Source: an uncultured Acidobacteriaceae bacterium
GTDB lineage: Bacteria; Acidobacteriota; Terriglobia; Terriglobales; Acidobacteriaceae
Direction: 5' to 3'
DNA length: 38,945 nucleotides
Assembly: GCA_903828675.1 (NCBI GenBank)
Contig: CAIKND010000205.1
Span: 1 to 38,945, forward strand
Shown in pieces: positions 15,129-23,513 of the stretch (its first letter is position 1; each line of letters starts with the position of its first letter). The notes beneath the pieces are model-generated. The model was not told where the DNA came from. It saw nothing but the letters and a program-made list of their open reading frames with translations, and did no database searches. A program made the position numbers and the translations under genes.

Positions 15129-16202
15129 ATGCGCGCCGTCGTCTACCGGGGCGTCAACGACTTGCGCATCGAGACCGTTCCCGTTCCTTCGATTGGCCCC
15201 GGCGAACTCCTTGTCAAAATTGCGACCTGCGGCATCTGCGGAACTGATCTGAAGAAGGTACATACCGGCTCCCACTCCGCGCCCCGCATCTTCGGCCATG
15301 AGATGGCCGGAACCATCGTCAAGGTTGGCGAAGGCGTCACCAGCCATGCTGTGGGCGAGCGGGTTATGGTCTTCCACCACGTTCCCTGCGGCGAGTGCTT
15401 CTATTGCCGCAAGCAGACTCCGGCGCAGTGCCTGGTCTACAAGCAGGTCGGCACGACTGCGGGCATGGAACCCTCCGGCGGCGGCTTTGCCGAGTACATC
15501 CGGGTGATGGACTTCGTCGTCAATCTTCGCGGCGTAGTGCGCATTCCTGACGAAGTGCCCTTTGAGCAGGCGGCCTTTATTGAGCCTGTCAATACCGTTC
15601 TAAAGGGCGTGAAGATGCTCAATCTCGCCGCCGACGATACGGTTTTGGTCATCGGCCAAGGCCCCATCGGCCTGATGCACGCCGCGCTCGCCCGGCGCAC
15701 TGGCGCTCGCGTGCTTACCTCCGATATGTTCCCGGAACGCCACGCCATTGCCGCGCGGTTCGGCCTCACGGAGCCGATTCATGCTGGCACTGAAAACGTG
15801 GTCGAACGTGCCTTTGCCGCAACCGAGGGCCGTGGCGCCGACGCTGTCATTCTGGCAGTCGGAGGCAATGCCTTGATCCGCACCGCAATGGACGCAGCCC
15901 GCCCCGGCGGCAAGGTGATGCTCTTTGCCCAGACCCAGCACGGTGAAACCATAATCGACCCAGCGGCGGTTTGTATGGACGAGAAGACCCTGATCGGTTC
16001 ATACTCGTCCTCGTTCACCATTCTCGATGAAGTTACGGACCTGGTTCTGGGCGGATACCGCAACGGCTTCGACCTTACGCAATTGATTTCTCATCGCTTT
16101 TCGCTGGAACAGGCCGTCGAAGCGATTGAAATCGCTTCGCATCCCCAGCCGGGCTCAATGAAGATTATGATTGAGCCTGCACCTGGAGCAGGCGCGCACT
16201 AG
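15129..16202 (+). CDS. zinc-dependent MDR alcohol dehydrogenase (first of pair)
   Basis: A 357-residue medium-chain dehydrogenase/reductase of the sorbitol/threonine dehydrogenase branch. Catalytic zinc ligands are present in TCGICGTD and GHEMAG. The structural zinc lobe is intact (PCGECFYC plus a fourth cysteine in AQC). The Rossmann loop is GQGPIGL, with D in LTSDMFPE at the end of strand 2, which favours NAD(H). I start at MRAVVYRG, the conserved family start; an ATG 19 codons upstream would overlap hpnG. It is embedded between hpnG and hpnC in the same operon, so a role in hopanoid head-group redox chemistry is likely but unproven. Confidence 0.88.
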   Translation: MRAVVYRGVNDLRIETVPVPSIGPGELLVKIATCGICGTDLKKVHTGSHSAPRIFGHEMAGTIVKVGEGVTSHAVGERVMVFHHVPCGECFYCRKQTPAQCLVYKQVGTTAGMEPSGGGFAEYIRVMDFVVNLRGVVRIPDEVPFEQAAFIEPVNTVLKGVKMLNLAADDTVLVIGQGPIGLMHAALARRTGARVLTSDMFPERHAIAARFGLTEPIHAGTENVVERAFAATEGRGADAVILAVGGNALIRTAMDAARPGGKVMLFAQTQHGETIIDPAAVCMDEKTLIGSYSSSFTILDEVTDLVLGGYRNGFDLTQLISHRFSLEQAVEAIEIASHPQPGSMKIMIEPAPGAGAH

Positions 16203-16212
16203 GAGGGACTTG

Positions 16213-17256
16213 ATGGCGACAACCATGAAGGCTGCAATCCTCCACGGTCGAGAAGATATTCGCATCGAACGCGTTCCGGTTCCCGAGGCCGCGCCGGGCG
16301 AATTGATCGTCCGTGTGGGCGCTGCGCTTACATGTGGAACCGACCTCAAGGTCTTTCGCCGCGGCTATCATGCGCGCATGATCGTACCTCCCGCGCTTTT
16401 TGGTCACGAGTTGGCAGGCACGGTTGTCGAAGCAGGCGAGGGCGTAGCGAATTTCTCCACCGGCGATCGGGTGGTCGCGCTCAATTCCGCTCCCTGCGGC
16501 CAGTGTTATTTCTGCGAACGCGGCCAGGAAAATCTCTGCGACGATCTGCTCTTCAACAACGGCGCTTATGCCGAGTTCATTCGCATCCCCGCCCGCATCG
16601 TGGCAAAGAACACACTTATCGTCCCTGCGCATGTGCCCCTGGAGCACGCGGCCCTGACTGAACCTCTCGCCTGTGCGGTTCATGGCTTTGAGGATTCCCA
16701 TCCGCGTTCCGGCGATACGGTGGCCGTGATCGGCGGCGGCCCGCTGGGACTCATGATTCTGCATGTTGCGGCATTGGCCGGCTACGAGGTTATCGCCATC
16801 GTCAAGCACGATGGCCAGGTGGAGGCCGCGCGGCAATTAGGCGCGGCGCATGTGGTGCAGACCTCAAGCATTCGCAGAGCCATCCGCGAAACCCGCGCTC
16901 TCACTCCCAAGGATCGCGGCGTCGACATCGCTATTGAAGCTGTCGGCGTACCGGAAGCCTGGCAGGAGGCGGTGGAACTGGTTCGCAAAGGCGGCACCGT
17001 GAACTTCTTCGGAGGCTGCGCGGCAGACACGCACGTCACTCTCGATACCAATCGGATTCACTACAGCGACATCACCCTGCGCGCCACCTTCCATCACACC
17101 CCGGCCATCTGCCGCAAAGCGCTCGAACTGATCGCTGGAGGCCGTTTCCAAGCGAGCGCTTTCATCACCGGCCACGCTCACCTCTACGAACTCAACCGCG
17201 TCTTTGAGAAGCTGATGAACCGTGGCAGCGATATCAAGACAGCCATTGTGCCCTGA
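16213..17256 (+). CDS. zinc-dependent MDR alcohol dehydrogenase (second of pair)
   Basis: A 347-residue paralogue of the preceding protein. Catalytic zinc residues are in LTCGTDLK and GHELAG; the structural lobe is CGQCYFC with a fourth cysteine in ENLC. The nucleotide loop is GGGPLGL, but strand 2 ends in AIVKHDGQ without the usual acidic residue and with basic residues instead, which suggests NADP(H) preference. A strong AGGAGG ribosome-binding site lies 6 nt before the ATG. It follows its partner by 10 nt and precedes hpnC by 9 nt. Together the pair could reduce ribosylhopane or oxidise and reduce a head-group hydroxyl; this is inference from position. Confidence 0.88.
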   Translation: MATTMKAAILHGREDIRIERVPVPEAAPGELIVRVGAALTCGTDLKVFRRGYHARMIVPPALFGHELAGTVVEAGEGVANFSTGDRVVALNSAPCGQCYFCERGQENLCDDLLFNNGAYAEFIRIPARIVAKNTLIVPAHVPLEHAALTEPLACAVHGFEDSHPRSGDTVAVIGGGPLGLMILHVAALAGYEVIAIVKHDGQVEAARQLGAAHVVQTSSIRRAIRETRALTPKDRGVDIAIEAVGVPEAWQEAVELVRKGGTVNFFGGCAADTHVTLDTNRIHYSDITLRATFHHTPAICRKALELIAGGRFQASAFITGHAHLYELNRVFEKLMNRGSDIKTAIVP

Positions 17257-17265
17257 GGCGACCCG

Positions 17266-18276
17266 ATGACTGCGGAAACCTTGCAACCGGAGAAGGAAAC
17301 GAAAGCGCTGTCCCAGGGCGAGCTACTTGCCCGTGGCTGGGGCGCGCTGCCCGCTTCCTACCGCATCCCTGACGTTGCGCCAACGCTTGATGAAGCGCGC
17401 GCGTGGTGCAAGCATCTCGCCGAGTCGCACTATGAAAATTTTCATGTAGCCTCGTGGTTTCTGCCCAAGGCACTGCGTCCTCACTTTCACTCCATCTATG
17501 CCTATTGCCGGGTCTCCGACGATCTGGGCGACGAGGTAGGCTCGACGGCCGAGGCGCTCGCACTGCTCGAATTGTGGGGCCGCGAACTCGATGCCTGCTA
17601 TGAGGGCCGCGCGCGCCACCCGGTCTTTGTTGCCCTGAGCGAGACCATCCGCACCTGCTCGATTCCCAAGGAACCGTTCGCCGATCTGCTTAGGGCGTTC
17701 CGCCAGGACCAGACCGCCACCCGCTACGCTTCGATGCAGGACGTTCTGGAATATTGCCGTTACTCGGCCAATCCTGTCGGCCGCCTCGTTCTGTATGCCT
17801 GCGGCGAGGCAGACGAGGAGAAGTTCCGTCTCTCTGATGCCACTTGCTCCGCGCTGCAGCTTGCCAACTTTTGGCAGGATGTGCGCGTTGACTACGCCAA
17901 GGGCCGCGTTTACATTCCCCAAGACGACATGCGCGACTTTGACGTTACGGACGATACGATTGCGACTGGCGTTGCGTCGCTTGAGTTCCGCGCGCTGTTG
18001 CGTCATGAAGTCGACTACGCACGTTCCCTCTTCGAGCGGGGATTGCCGTTGATCAGCATGGTCAACCGCGATCTTGCCCTCGATCTTGACCTGTTCAGCC
18101 GCGGCGGCCTGGAGATTTTAAACGCCATCGAGCATCGCGACTACGACGTGCTCAGCGCACGGCCCGCCATTTCGAAGCGGACCAAACTTGCCCTGGCGCT
18201 GCGCGCTCTCAGCGGAAAAGGGTTACCGTTCCTGCGCCTCGGCCGCATCGGGCACAACCCTGAGAAGGCGGCTTGA
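17266..18276 (+). CDS. hpnC: hydroxysqualene synthase HpnC
   Basis: HpnC is a squalene/phytoene synthase family protein that converts presqualene diphosphate to hydroxysqualene. The two aspartate-rich motifs are visible: DDLGDE (about residue 85) and FWQDVRVD, with HYENFHVAS near the N-terminus typical of HpnC. The protein is 336 residues, somewhat longer than usual because of about 30 variable N-terminal residues. It is followed by hpnD with a TTGA overlap, the normal hpnC-D-E order. Confidence 0.94.
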   Translation: MTAETLQPEKETKALSQGELLARGWGALPASYRIPDVAPTLDEARAWCKHLAESHYENFHVASWFLPKALRPHFHSIYAYCRVSDDLGDEVGSTAEALALLELWGRELDACYEGRARHPVFVALSETIRTCSIPKEPFADLLRAFRQDQTATRYASMQDVLEYCRYSANPVGRLVLYACGEADEEKFRLSDATCSALQLANFWQDVRVDYAKGRVYIPQDDMRDFDVTDDTIATGVASLEFRALLRHEVDYARSLFERGLPLISMVNRDLALDLDLFSRGGLEILNAIEHRDYDVLSARPAISKRTKLALALRALSGKGLPFLRLGRIGHNPEKAA

Positions 18277-19199
18277 CGGACGAATCCACATCCAATGTTC
18301 TTTCGCTCGACAAGGCCTATGCCGCCTGCCGGGCGATAGCGCGGCGTGAAGCGAAGAACTTCTATTACGCATTTATCGCGCTGCCCGCTCCACGCCGCAA
18401 CGCCATCTGCGCCGTCTACGCCTTCATGCGTCAGGCCGACGACCTGGCCGACGATGAGTGCTTCACTTGCACCGAGCGCCGCGTTCATCTCGACGCGTGG
18501 CTGTCCGCGTGGCGCGCAGTCTGTGAAGGCGGGACGGCAACCGACCCGGTTTTCCTCGCTGTCCGCGACGCTACCAGCCGTTTTTCGATTCCGCTGAGTC
18601 TTCTGGACGAGCTTGTGGCCGGTGTCACCATGGACCTGAATCCGGCAGGGAACGACGCGCCCGACACCTATACAACTTTTGCCGATCTCTATCGCTACTG
18701 CTATCTGGTGGCTTCGGTAGTTGGCCTGGTTTGCATCCGCATCTTCGGCTACAAGGACGCACGCGCGGAAAGGCTCGCCGAAGAGACGGGGATCGCTTTC
18801 CAACTCACCAACATTCTGCGCGATGTGGCCGAGGACGCCGCCCGCAATCGTGTCTATCTGCCTCTGGAAGACCTCGCAAATCATGGAGTTTCCCTCGACT
18901 CGCTGTTGCATCGCGTTCCAGGCGCGCCGCCAAATCGCCATGAGCGTGCACTACTCGCTGAGATCGCGCTGCGCGCAGAAAGCTATTACCACTCGGCTCA
19001 GGAACTGCTGCCCCTGATAGACCCTGAAAGCCGGCCCGCGCTGCTGGTGCTGGTTTCGATCTATCATGCATTGCTCAAGCGTATCGAGCGGGCAGACTAC
19101 GATGTTTTTTCACGTCGCGCCTCCGTTCCTTTGCGGCAAAAGCTAGCGATTCTGGCCGTAGGCGTGGCGCGGATGGCCTGGGCGCGGCTGGTTGCCTGA
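18273..19199 (+). CDS. hpnD: presqualene diphosphate synthase HpnD
   Basis: HpnD condenses two farnesyl diphosphates to presqualene diphosphate. The family motifs are present: YAFMRQADDLADDE (first Asp-rich) and QLTNILRDVAEDAARNRVYLP (second Asp-rich). The protein is 308 residues. It starts with TTG inside a TTGA overlap with the hpnC stop, so its translation is probably coupled to hpnC. The overlap and unusual start codon may keep HpnD below or in step with HpnC. Confidence 0.94.
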   Translation: MTDESTSNVLSLDKAYAACRAIARREAKNFYYAFIALPAPRRNAICAVYAFMRQADDLADDECFTCTERRVHLDAWLSAWRAVCEGGTATDPVFLAVRDATSRFSIPLSLLDELVAGVTMDLNPAGNDAPDTYTTFADLYRYCYLVASVVGLVCIRIFGYKDARAERLAEETGIAFQLTNILRDVAEDAARNRVYLPLEDLANHGVSLDSLLHRVPGAPPNRHERALLAEIALRAESYYHSAQELLPLIDPESRPALLVLVSIYHALLKRIERADYDVFSRRASVPLRQKLAILAVGVARMAWARLVA

Positions 19200-19215
19200 G
19201 GCGGAGACGAAGAGA

Positions 19216-20640
19216 TTGAGAGGTTTGCCACAGAACTCGCCAAAGACCGTCATCGTAATTGGCGCCGGTGTTGCAGGCATGAGCGCGGCCTGCGCGCTGG
19301 CCCAGGCCGGTTTGCATGTGCAACTGGTCGAGCGCCGTGGATATCTCGGCGGGAGGGCCAGTTCCTATCTGCATCCCGGTGTCAACGAGGTGATCGACAA
19401 CTGTCAGCACGTCCTGTTCGGCTGCTGCACGAATCTCGTCGGCTTCTACAAGCGCATCGGCGTCGCGGAGCGCATCTGCTGGACCAGTAACATGACGATG
19501 ATCGAGCCCGGAGGCCGCCGCTCTCCACTCGGTCCGTCGAGATTGGGTCCTCTGGGACTTCCGGCTCCTCTGCACGGCCTGCCGAATCTGATGGCCGCCC
19601 ACGCATTTTCGCTTGCCGACAAGTTTGCTCTCGCTCGCGCCTTCACAGTTCTCATGCGCCCGGTTCCATCCGATTCGACGGAGTCTCTTGGCCACTGGCT
19701 CAGGCGTAACGGACAGACACAGGGCGCGCTCGACCGCTTCTGGCGTCTGGTCATCGCCAGTGCGCTGAATGCGGAGATCGACCAGATTGCGCTGCCATAC
19801 GCCGCCAAGGTGGTTCGCGAACTGTTCATGAACTCGGCCTTCGCCGGCAGCATGGGCATGAGCACCGTTCCGCTGAGCGCACTCTATGAAGGCGTGCCTG
19901 CATTCCTTAAGCAGCGCGGCGGCAGCATGCATCTGAACACGCGCGTGGAGAGCGCATCCTGGAATGAGGCTCTTGCGGAGTGGACCGTATGCACGCGCAC
20001 GGGCCAGCTGATTTCGGATTTCGTGGTTGTCGCGCTGCCGTTCGAGGCGGCAGAGGCACTGTTGCCCCACCTGCCCCCGGCCGAAGGCAGAGAGAAGCTG
20101 GCGCGGCAGCTTGAGCAGCACGAGCATTGGCCCATTTGCAGCGTGCATCTGTGGTTTGACCGTGAGATTACAGAGCTCGATCATGCCGTGCTTCTGGATC
20201 GCGAGATTCACTGGATGTATAACCAGTCGCGCCTGCAGACAGGTCGCGGCGGACATTACATCGAACTGGTGGTGAGCGCTACGCGGGCATTTGCGGCACT
20301 GCCCAGGGAAGAGGCAATCCGGCAGGCGCTTTCGGAACTGGCGGAATTCTTTCCGAGCGTGAATGAAGCTAAGCTGGAAAAGGTTGCGCTGGTGAAGGAA
20401 GTGCGCGCCACCTTCGGTGTGCCTCCTGGCATTGATGCGTCGCGCCCAACCGCCTTGTCTCCCTGGCCGGGGCTTTATCTGGCCGGAGACTGGACAGCCA
20501 CTGGTTGGCCGTCAACGATGGAGAGCGCGGCGCGGTCAGGGCATTTAGCGGCTGAGGCGTTATGTCTGTCGATAGGAGAGGCGCGGGCTTTTCTTGATCC
20601 TGACCTGAAGCCCCAAGGCCTTATGCGTTTGATTCGCTGA
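19216..20640 (+). CDS. hpnE: hydroxysqualene dehydroxylase HpnE
   Basis: HpnE is an FAD-dependent amine-oxidase-like flavoprotein that reduces hydroxysqualene to squalene. The N-terminus carries VIVIGAGVAGMSAACALA followed by VERRGYLGGRASS, the dinucleotide-binding and FAD signature. Near the C-terminus GLYLAGDWTATGWPSTMESAARSG is the second FAD-contact motif. I chose a TTG with GGAG 9 nt upstream; another TTG 8 codons upstream overlaps hpnD but has no ribosome-binding site. Its 3' end overlaps the tail of the convergent cyclotransferase gene by 20 nt. Confidence 0.93.
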   Translation: MRGLPQNSPKTVIVIGAGVAGMSAACALAQAGLHVQLVERRGYLGGRASSYLHPGVNEVIDNCQHVLFGCCTNLVGFYKRIGVAERICWTSNMTMIEPGGRRSPLGPSRLGPLGLPAPLHGLPNLMAAHAFSLADKFALARAFTVLMRPVPSDSTESLGHWLRRNGQTQGALDRFWRLVIASALNAEIDQIALPYAAKVVRELFMNSAFAGSMGMSTVPLSALYEGVPAFLKQRGGSMHLNTRVESASWNEALAEWTVCTRTGQLISDFVVVALPFEAAEALLPHLPPAEGREKLARQLEQHEHWPICSVHLWFDREITELDHAVLLDREIHWMYNQSRLQTGRGGHYIELVVSATRAFAALPREEAIRQALSELAEFFPSVNEAKLEKVALVKEVRATFGVPPGIDASRPTALSPWPGLYLAGDWTATGWPSTMESAARSGHLAAEALCLSIGEARAFLDPDLKPQGLMRLIR

Positions 20641-21046
20641 TGGCGCCCGGGCTTCCGCTCCGAAATCTGCCGCTGGGAATGACTGTGGCCGAGGTGGGAT
20701 CGCCTTTCCAGACATAGATCCAGCATTGCAATGTGCCACTTGTTGCGAGAGCGACCGAATGCAGGACGCGGACGAAAAGGCTTGTATCCGGAGCGGCGGG
20801 ATCGCATTCCTCATACCTATCGAGCTCGTCCAGGATCTGAGGTTCGTCAGGCAACTGAAAGACAGTGCCGGCGATGGTTTGCTGCGAGGAAGGATCGAGG
20901 ATTGCGCCCGGATAGCCGCCAAGATCGTATAGAACACCGTATGCGAAGCCTTCGCCAATGGGCGTGAGTTTGGCGGCGAAGGGCGCAATTTCCGCAGGAG
21001 CATAGCGGGGATGCAGAGTGCCGTATGCAAAGAGAAATCTGCTCAT
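20621..21046 (-). CDS. gamma-glutamylcyclotransferase-like protein
   Basis: A 141-residue protein of the GGCT/AIG2-like fold. The N-terminal FAYGTLHP is the family's Y-G-T-L substrate-binding motif, and LDELDRYEECDP holds the glutamate at the usual catalytic position. The substrate could be a gamma-glutamyl amine or peptide. It is the last gene of a minus-strand run, 2 nt after the first DMT gene, and its tail overlaps hpnE. Why it accompanies hopanoid genes is not evident; it could act on an amine-bearing head group or simply be a passenger. Confidence 0.8.
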   Translation of the reverse strand: MSRFLFAYGTLHPRYAPAEIAPFAAKLTPIGEGFAYGVLYDLGGYPGAILDPSSQQTIAGTVFQLPDEPQILDELDRYEECDPAAPDTSLFVRVLHSVALATSGTLQCWIYVWKGDPTSATVIPSGRFRSGSPGAISESNA

Positions 21047-21048
21047 TT

Positions 21049-21456
21049 TCAGTGCGCCAGTAAATACACGCCAATACAAACCAGCACTGCGGAGGCCCAA
21101 CGCCGCCGGTCCACATTTTCCTTGAGAAAGATCTTCCCGGCTATCGCATTCGTTACCAACGTGAGCGAAGCCGACGCCGGGGCCACCAGGCTCAGGTTCA
21201 GATGATTCAGAGCGAACAGCAGGGCAAAGAATGCCAGCGCCAGAAAGCTTACCCCGGCAAAGAACAGCGGGCAGGTGACGACGGCGCGAATTGCGCCCTT
21301 CATTCCCGAATGAGCGCGAATCTCGTCCAGGTCGCCGATGGACTTCATGGCCGCGGCAGTGAGCACTTCTCCAGCCGTGGAAGAGAGCACGATGGAGGCA
21401 ATCATGGCGGTGGTCGTCCACGGGCCGGGCTGAGCTGCAGAGAGGAGGATCATCAT
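21049..21456 (-). CDS. 4-TM DMT/EamA-like membrane protein (A)
   Basis: A 135-residue protein with about four hydrophobic segments, the size of a single EamA half or an SMR-type protein. The C-terminal PASASLTLVTNAIAGKIFLKENVDRRRWASAVLVCIGVYLL resembles the conserved end of EamA/SMR units. It follows the second DMT gene by 5 nt, so the two are expressed together and probably form a heterodimer. By analogy with ArnE/ArnF, which flip a lipid-linked aminosugar, a lipid-flipping role is possible. Confidence 0.8.
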   Translation of the reverse strand: MMILLSAAQPGPWTTTAMIASIVLSSTAGEVLTAAAMKSIGDLDEIRAHSGMKGAIRAVVTCPLFFAGVSFLALAFFALLFALNHLNLSLVAPASASLTLVTNAIAGKIFLKENVDRRRWASAVLVCIGVYLLAH

Positions 21457-21461
21457 CGTGC

Positions 21462-21890
21462 CTATTCCTCCTGCGCTTGCATAGCGGGAGCGGCGGGCCT
21501 CTCGGTCAAGGACGGCCCTTGAGCCACAAACCCCACGCCCAGCGTGATGAGGACAATCCCTGCCCAGCGCTCCAATGAAATGGCTTCATTGAGCCAGAAC
21601 CGCGAGAGCAGAGCCACAATGACGTTGCCGAAGGCGGTTGCAGGCAACACGAAGGTGAGATCGGCCCAGGACAGCGCCGTAAGGTAGCTGGCGAAGAAGC
21701 CGATGAGCAGCAGAATGCCGATGGCGATCCATGGCGTAAACACAGCCGCGATGAGTGTGGCGGGATGCGCCAGCGTGATGTCCGGAAGGCCGGTCATGCC
21801 GCGCGATAGGCAGGTATCGCCCAGAGGAGCGCTCACGGCAACCAGTCCCAGGATCAGGTATTGCCGCGGCAGAAGTTTTTGGTGAGCCAT
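21462..21890 (-). CDS. 4-TM DMT/EamA-like membrane protein (B)
   Basis: A 142-residue partner of the next gene, also with about four membrane segments (VSAPLGDTCLSRGMTG; PWIAIGILLLIGFFASYLTAL; FVLPATAFGNVIVALLSRFWLNE; WAGIVLITLGVGFVAQG). It has a short hydrophilic C-terminal tail. I start at the ATG before MAHQKLLPRQ; a TTG ten codons upstream is less likely. It is separated from hpnJ by 87 nt containing a terminator-like hairpin, so it may be transcribed at a lower or different level from hpnJ. Confidence 0.8.
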   Translation of the reverse strand: MAHQKLLPRQYLILGLVAVSAPLGDTCLSRGMTGLPDITLAHPATLIAAVFTPWIAIGILLLIGFFASYLTALSWADLTFVLPATAFGNVIVALLSRFWLNEAISLERWAGIVLITLGVGFVAQGPSLTERPAAPAMQAQEE

Positions 21891-21926
21891 CAGGTTTCGC
21901 GGTTCCTTTTTCGCAAACAAGAGAAT

Positions 21927-21953
21927 GAGGGCGGACGCAATGGCGCCGCCCTC
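21927..21953 (-). terminator. hairpin between hpnJ and the DMT genes
   Basis: GAGGGCGG and CCGCCCTC form a perfect 8-bp stem with an 11-nt loop. On the minus strand the stem is followed by ATTCTCTTGTTT, moderately U-rich. It fits a weak intrinsic terminator or attenuator after hpnJ. Confidence 0.4.
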
Positions 21954-21977
21954 AATTTAGAAACGCATCAGCGGGCG

Positions 21978-23459
21978 CTACACGCCGGCTTTTACAGGCG
22001 TGGGCGGGTCGGCCTGGTGGCTTCGCGCCGCCTTTACCATCTTGTTGCGTTGCGAGCGCAGTTTGAGGAACGACTTCGCCTCGACATAGAGCCGGGGCAG
22101 ATCGCGGTTGACAACCGCTTTCCAGATGACGCGGAAGGCAGCCTTGGGGCGGAAATAGTACTCGTCGTAGAAGCGGTGCACCATCTCCAGAATGTAGTCT
22201 ACGGGCAGGCCTGGATACTCGATGTGCGCCATCTGGTGGCCGCCTTCATCGCTCATCTCCGCCGCGTTCACGATGAAGCCGTTGACCTTGGCGTAATCGT
22301 AAAACTCGGTGCCGGGGAAGGCGTGGGCGATGGAGACCTGGATGGTTTCCACGTCGAGCGTCTTGGCGAAGTTGATGGTGTTGCGAATGGATTCCTTGGT
22401 CTCGCCGGGCAGGCCAAGAACAAAGTCGCCGTGGATGGCCAGGCCCAGAGTGTGGCAGTCCTTGGCAAAGGCGCGAGCGCGCTCTACGGTGGCGCCCTTC
22501 TTGATGTTCTTGAGAATTTGCGGGTCACCGGACTCAAAGCCCACGATCAACAGGCGGCATCCTGCGTCTCGCATTGCCTTGAGGGTTTCGTAGTCCGTGG
22601 TTACGCGCGAAGTGCAACTCCAGGTAAGACTCAGCGGCTTGAGCTTTTCACACAGCTCGACGGTACGCGCCTTCTGGATGTTGAACGTGTCGTCATCAAA
22701 GAAGAACTCCTTCACTTCAGGGAAGTTCTGCTTGGCCCAGGCCAACTCCGCCGCTACATCGTCTGTGGACCGCTTGCGCCATGCGTGGCCGCTCAGGGTT
22801 TGCGGCCAGAGGCAGAAAGTACACTGCGCCGGGCAGCCCCGCGTGGAGTAGAGCGCGATGAAGGGGTGCAGCAGGAAGGGCACGTTGTAGCGGGTGACAT
22901 CCATGTCGCGCTTGTAGATTTTGGTAGCCCACGGCATCGCGTCCAGGTCTTCCACCTGCGGCCTGTCGGGGTTGTGAACGACCTTGCCGTCGAGCTTGTA
23001 GCTGATTCCAAGAATCTCGTTGAGGGGTTTGCCTTGGGCAAACTCGACCACGGAATAATCGAACTCGCGGCGGCAGATGAAGTCCAGAGCCGGGCACTCG
23101 TTGAGGGCACGGTCGGGATCGGTAGTTACCGGCGGGCCAACAAAGCAAATGCGAATAGCCGGATTGGCTTCCTTGATGGCCAGGGCGAGGTTTTGGTCAC
23201 TCTTCCACCCGATCGTGGAGGTGAACAGCACCAGGAACTCGTAATCCTTGCAGATCTTGATGGTTTCAGTGGCGGAGACGTGATGCGGGGAAGCATCCAG
23301 CAACCGTGAACCTTCGAGAAGGCCGGCAGGGTAAGTCAACCACACCGGGTACCAGTAAGACTCAATCTCGCGCGTAGCTGGCCAGCGCGAACTCGCGCCG
23401 CCATCGAAATTCTCGAACGAGGGCGGGTTCAGGAAAAGCGTTTTCAGGGGCATAGGCAT
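21978..23459 (-). CDS. hpnJ: B12-binding radical SAM protein HpnJ
   Basis: HpnJ is a cobalamin-type radical SAM protein of hopanoid clusters, required in known organisms to make the cyclitol-ether head group from glucosaminyl bacteriohopanetetrol. The protein is 493 residues. The N-terminal half resembles the B12-binding Rossmann domain; the radical SAM motif CPAQCTFC puts cysteines at 209, 213 and 216. FFDDDTFN and GDFVLGLPGET are typical of the family. Two ATGs are possible: the first has TAGAAT 7 nt upstream, the second (2 codons on) has AGGGG at ideal spacing. hpnI and hpnK, its usual partners, are not in this window. Confidence 0.9.
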   Translation of the reverse strand: MPMPLKTLFLNPPSFENFDGGASSRWPATREIESYWYPVWLTYPAGLLEGSRLLDASPHHVSATETIKICKDYEFLVLFTSTIGWKSDQNLALAIKEANPAIRICFVGPPVTTDPDRALNECPALDFICRREFDYSVVEFAQGKPLNEILGISYKLDGKVVHNPDRPQVEDLDAMPWATKIYKRDMDVTRYNVPFLLHPFIALYSTRGCPAQCTFCLWPQTLSGHAWRKRSTDDVAAELAWAKQNFPEVKEFFFDDDTFNIQKARTVELCEKLKPLSLTWSCTSRVTTDYETLKAMRDAGCRLLIVGFESGDPQILKNIKKGATVERARAFAKDCHTLGLAIHGDFVLGLPGETKESIRNTINFAKTLDVETIQVSIAHAFPGTEFYDYAKVNGFIVNAAEMSDEGGHQMAHIEYPGLPVDYILEMVHRFYDEYYFRPKAAFRVIWKAVVNRDLPRLYVEAKSFLKLRSQRNKMVKAARSHQADPPTPVKAGV

Positions 23460-23466
23460 CCCCTTA

Positions 23467-23472
23467 ATTCTA
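23467..23472 (-). promoter_or_regulatory. possible hpnJ -10 (TAGAAT)
   Basis: TAGAAT matches TATAAT at 5 of 6 positions and lies 7 nt before the first hpnJ ATG. No good -35 is seen. It would let hpnJ be transcribed independently of the upstream tolC-like gene. Confidence 0.3.
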
Positions 23473-23513
23473 ACATTCCGGCAGTTTTCCAGCGGGTTTT
23501 TGCTGGGCTATCT

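Noticed and set aside
19075..20256. 393-codon open frame antisense to hpnE
   Set aside because: Shadow of the hpnE coding frame; no motif and no start signal.
21861..23309. 482-codon open frame antisense to hpnJ
   Set aside because: Same reasoning: hpnJ has all expected motifs, and the antisense product is low in recognisable structure.
23460..23513. cobalamin riboswitch before the B12-dependent hpnJ
   Set aside because: Only 54 nt separate hpnJ from the upstream gene, too short for a cobalamin aptamer, and no B12-box-like sequence is visible.
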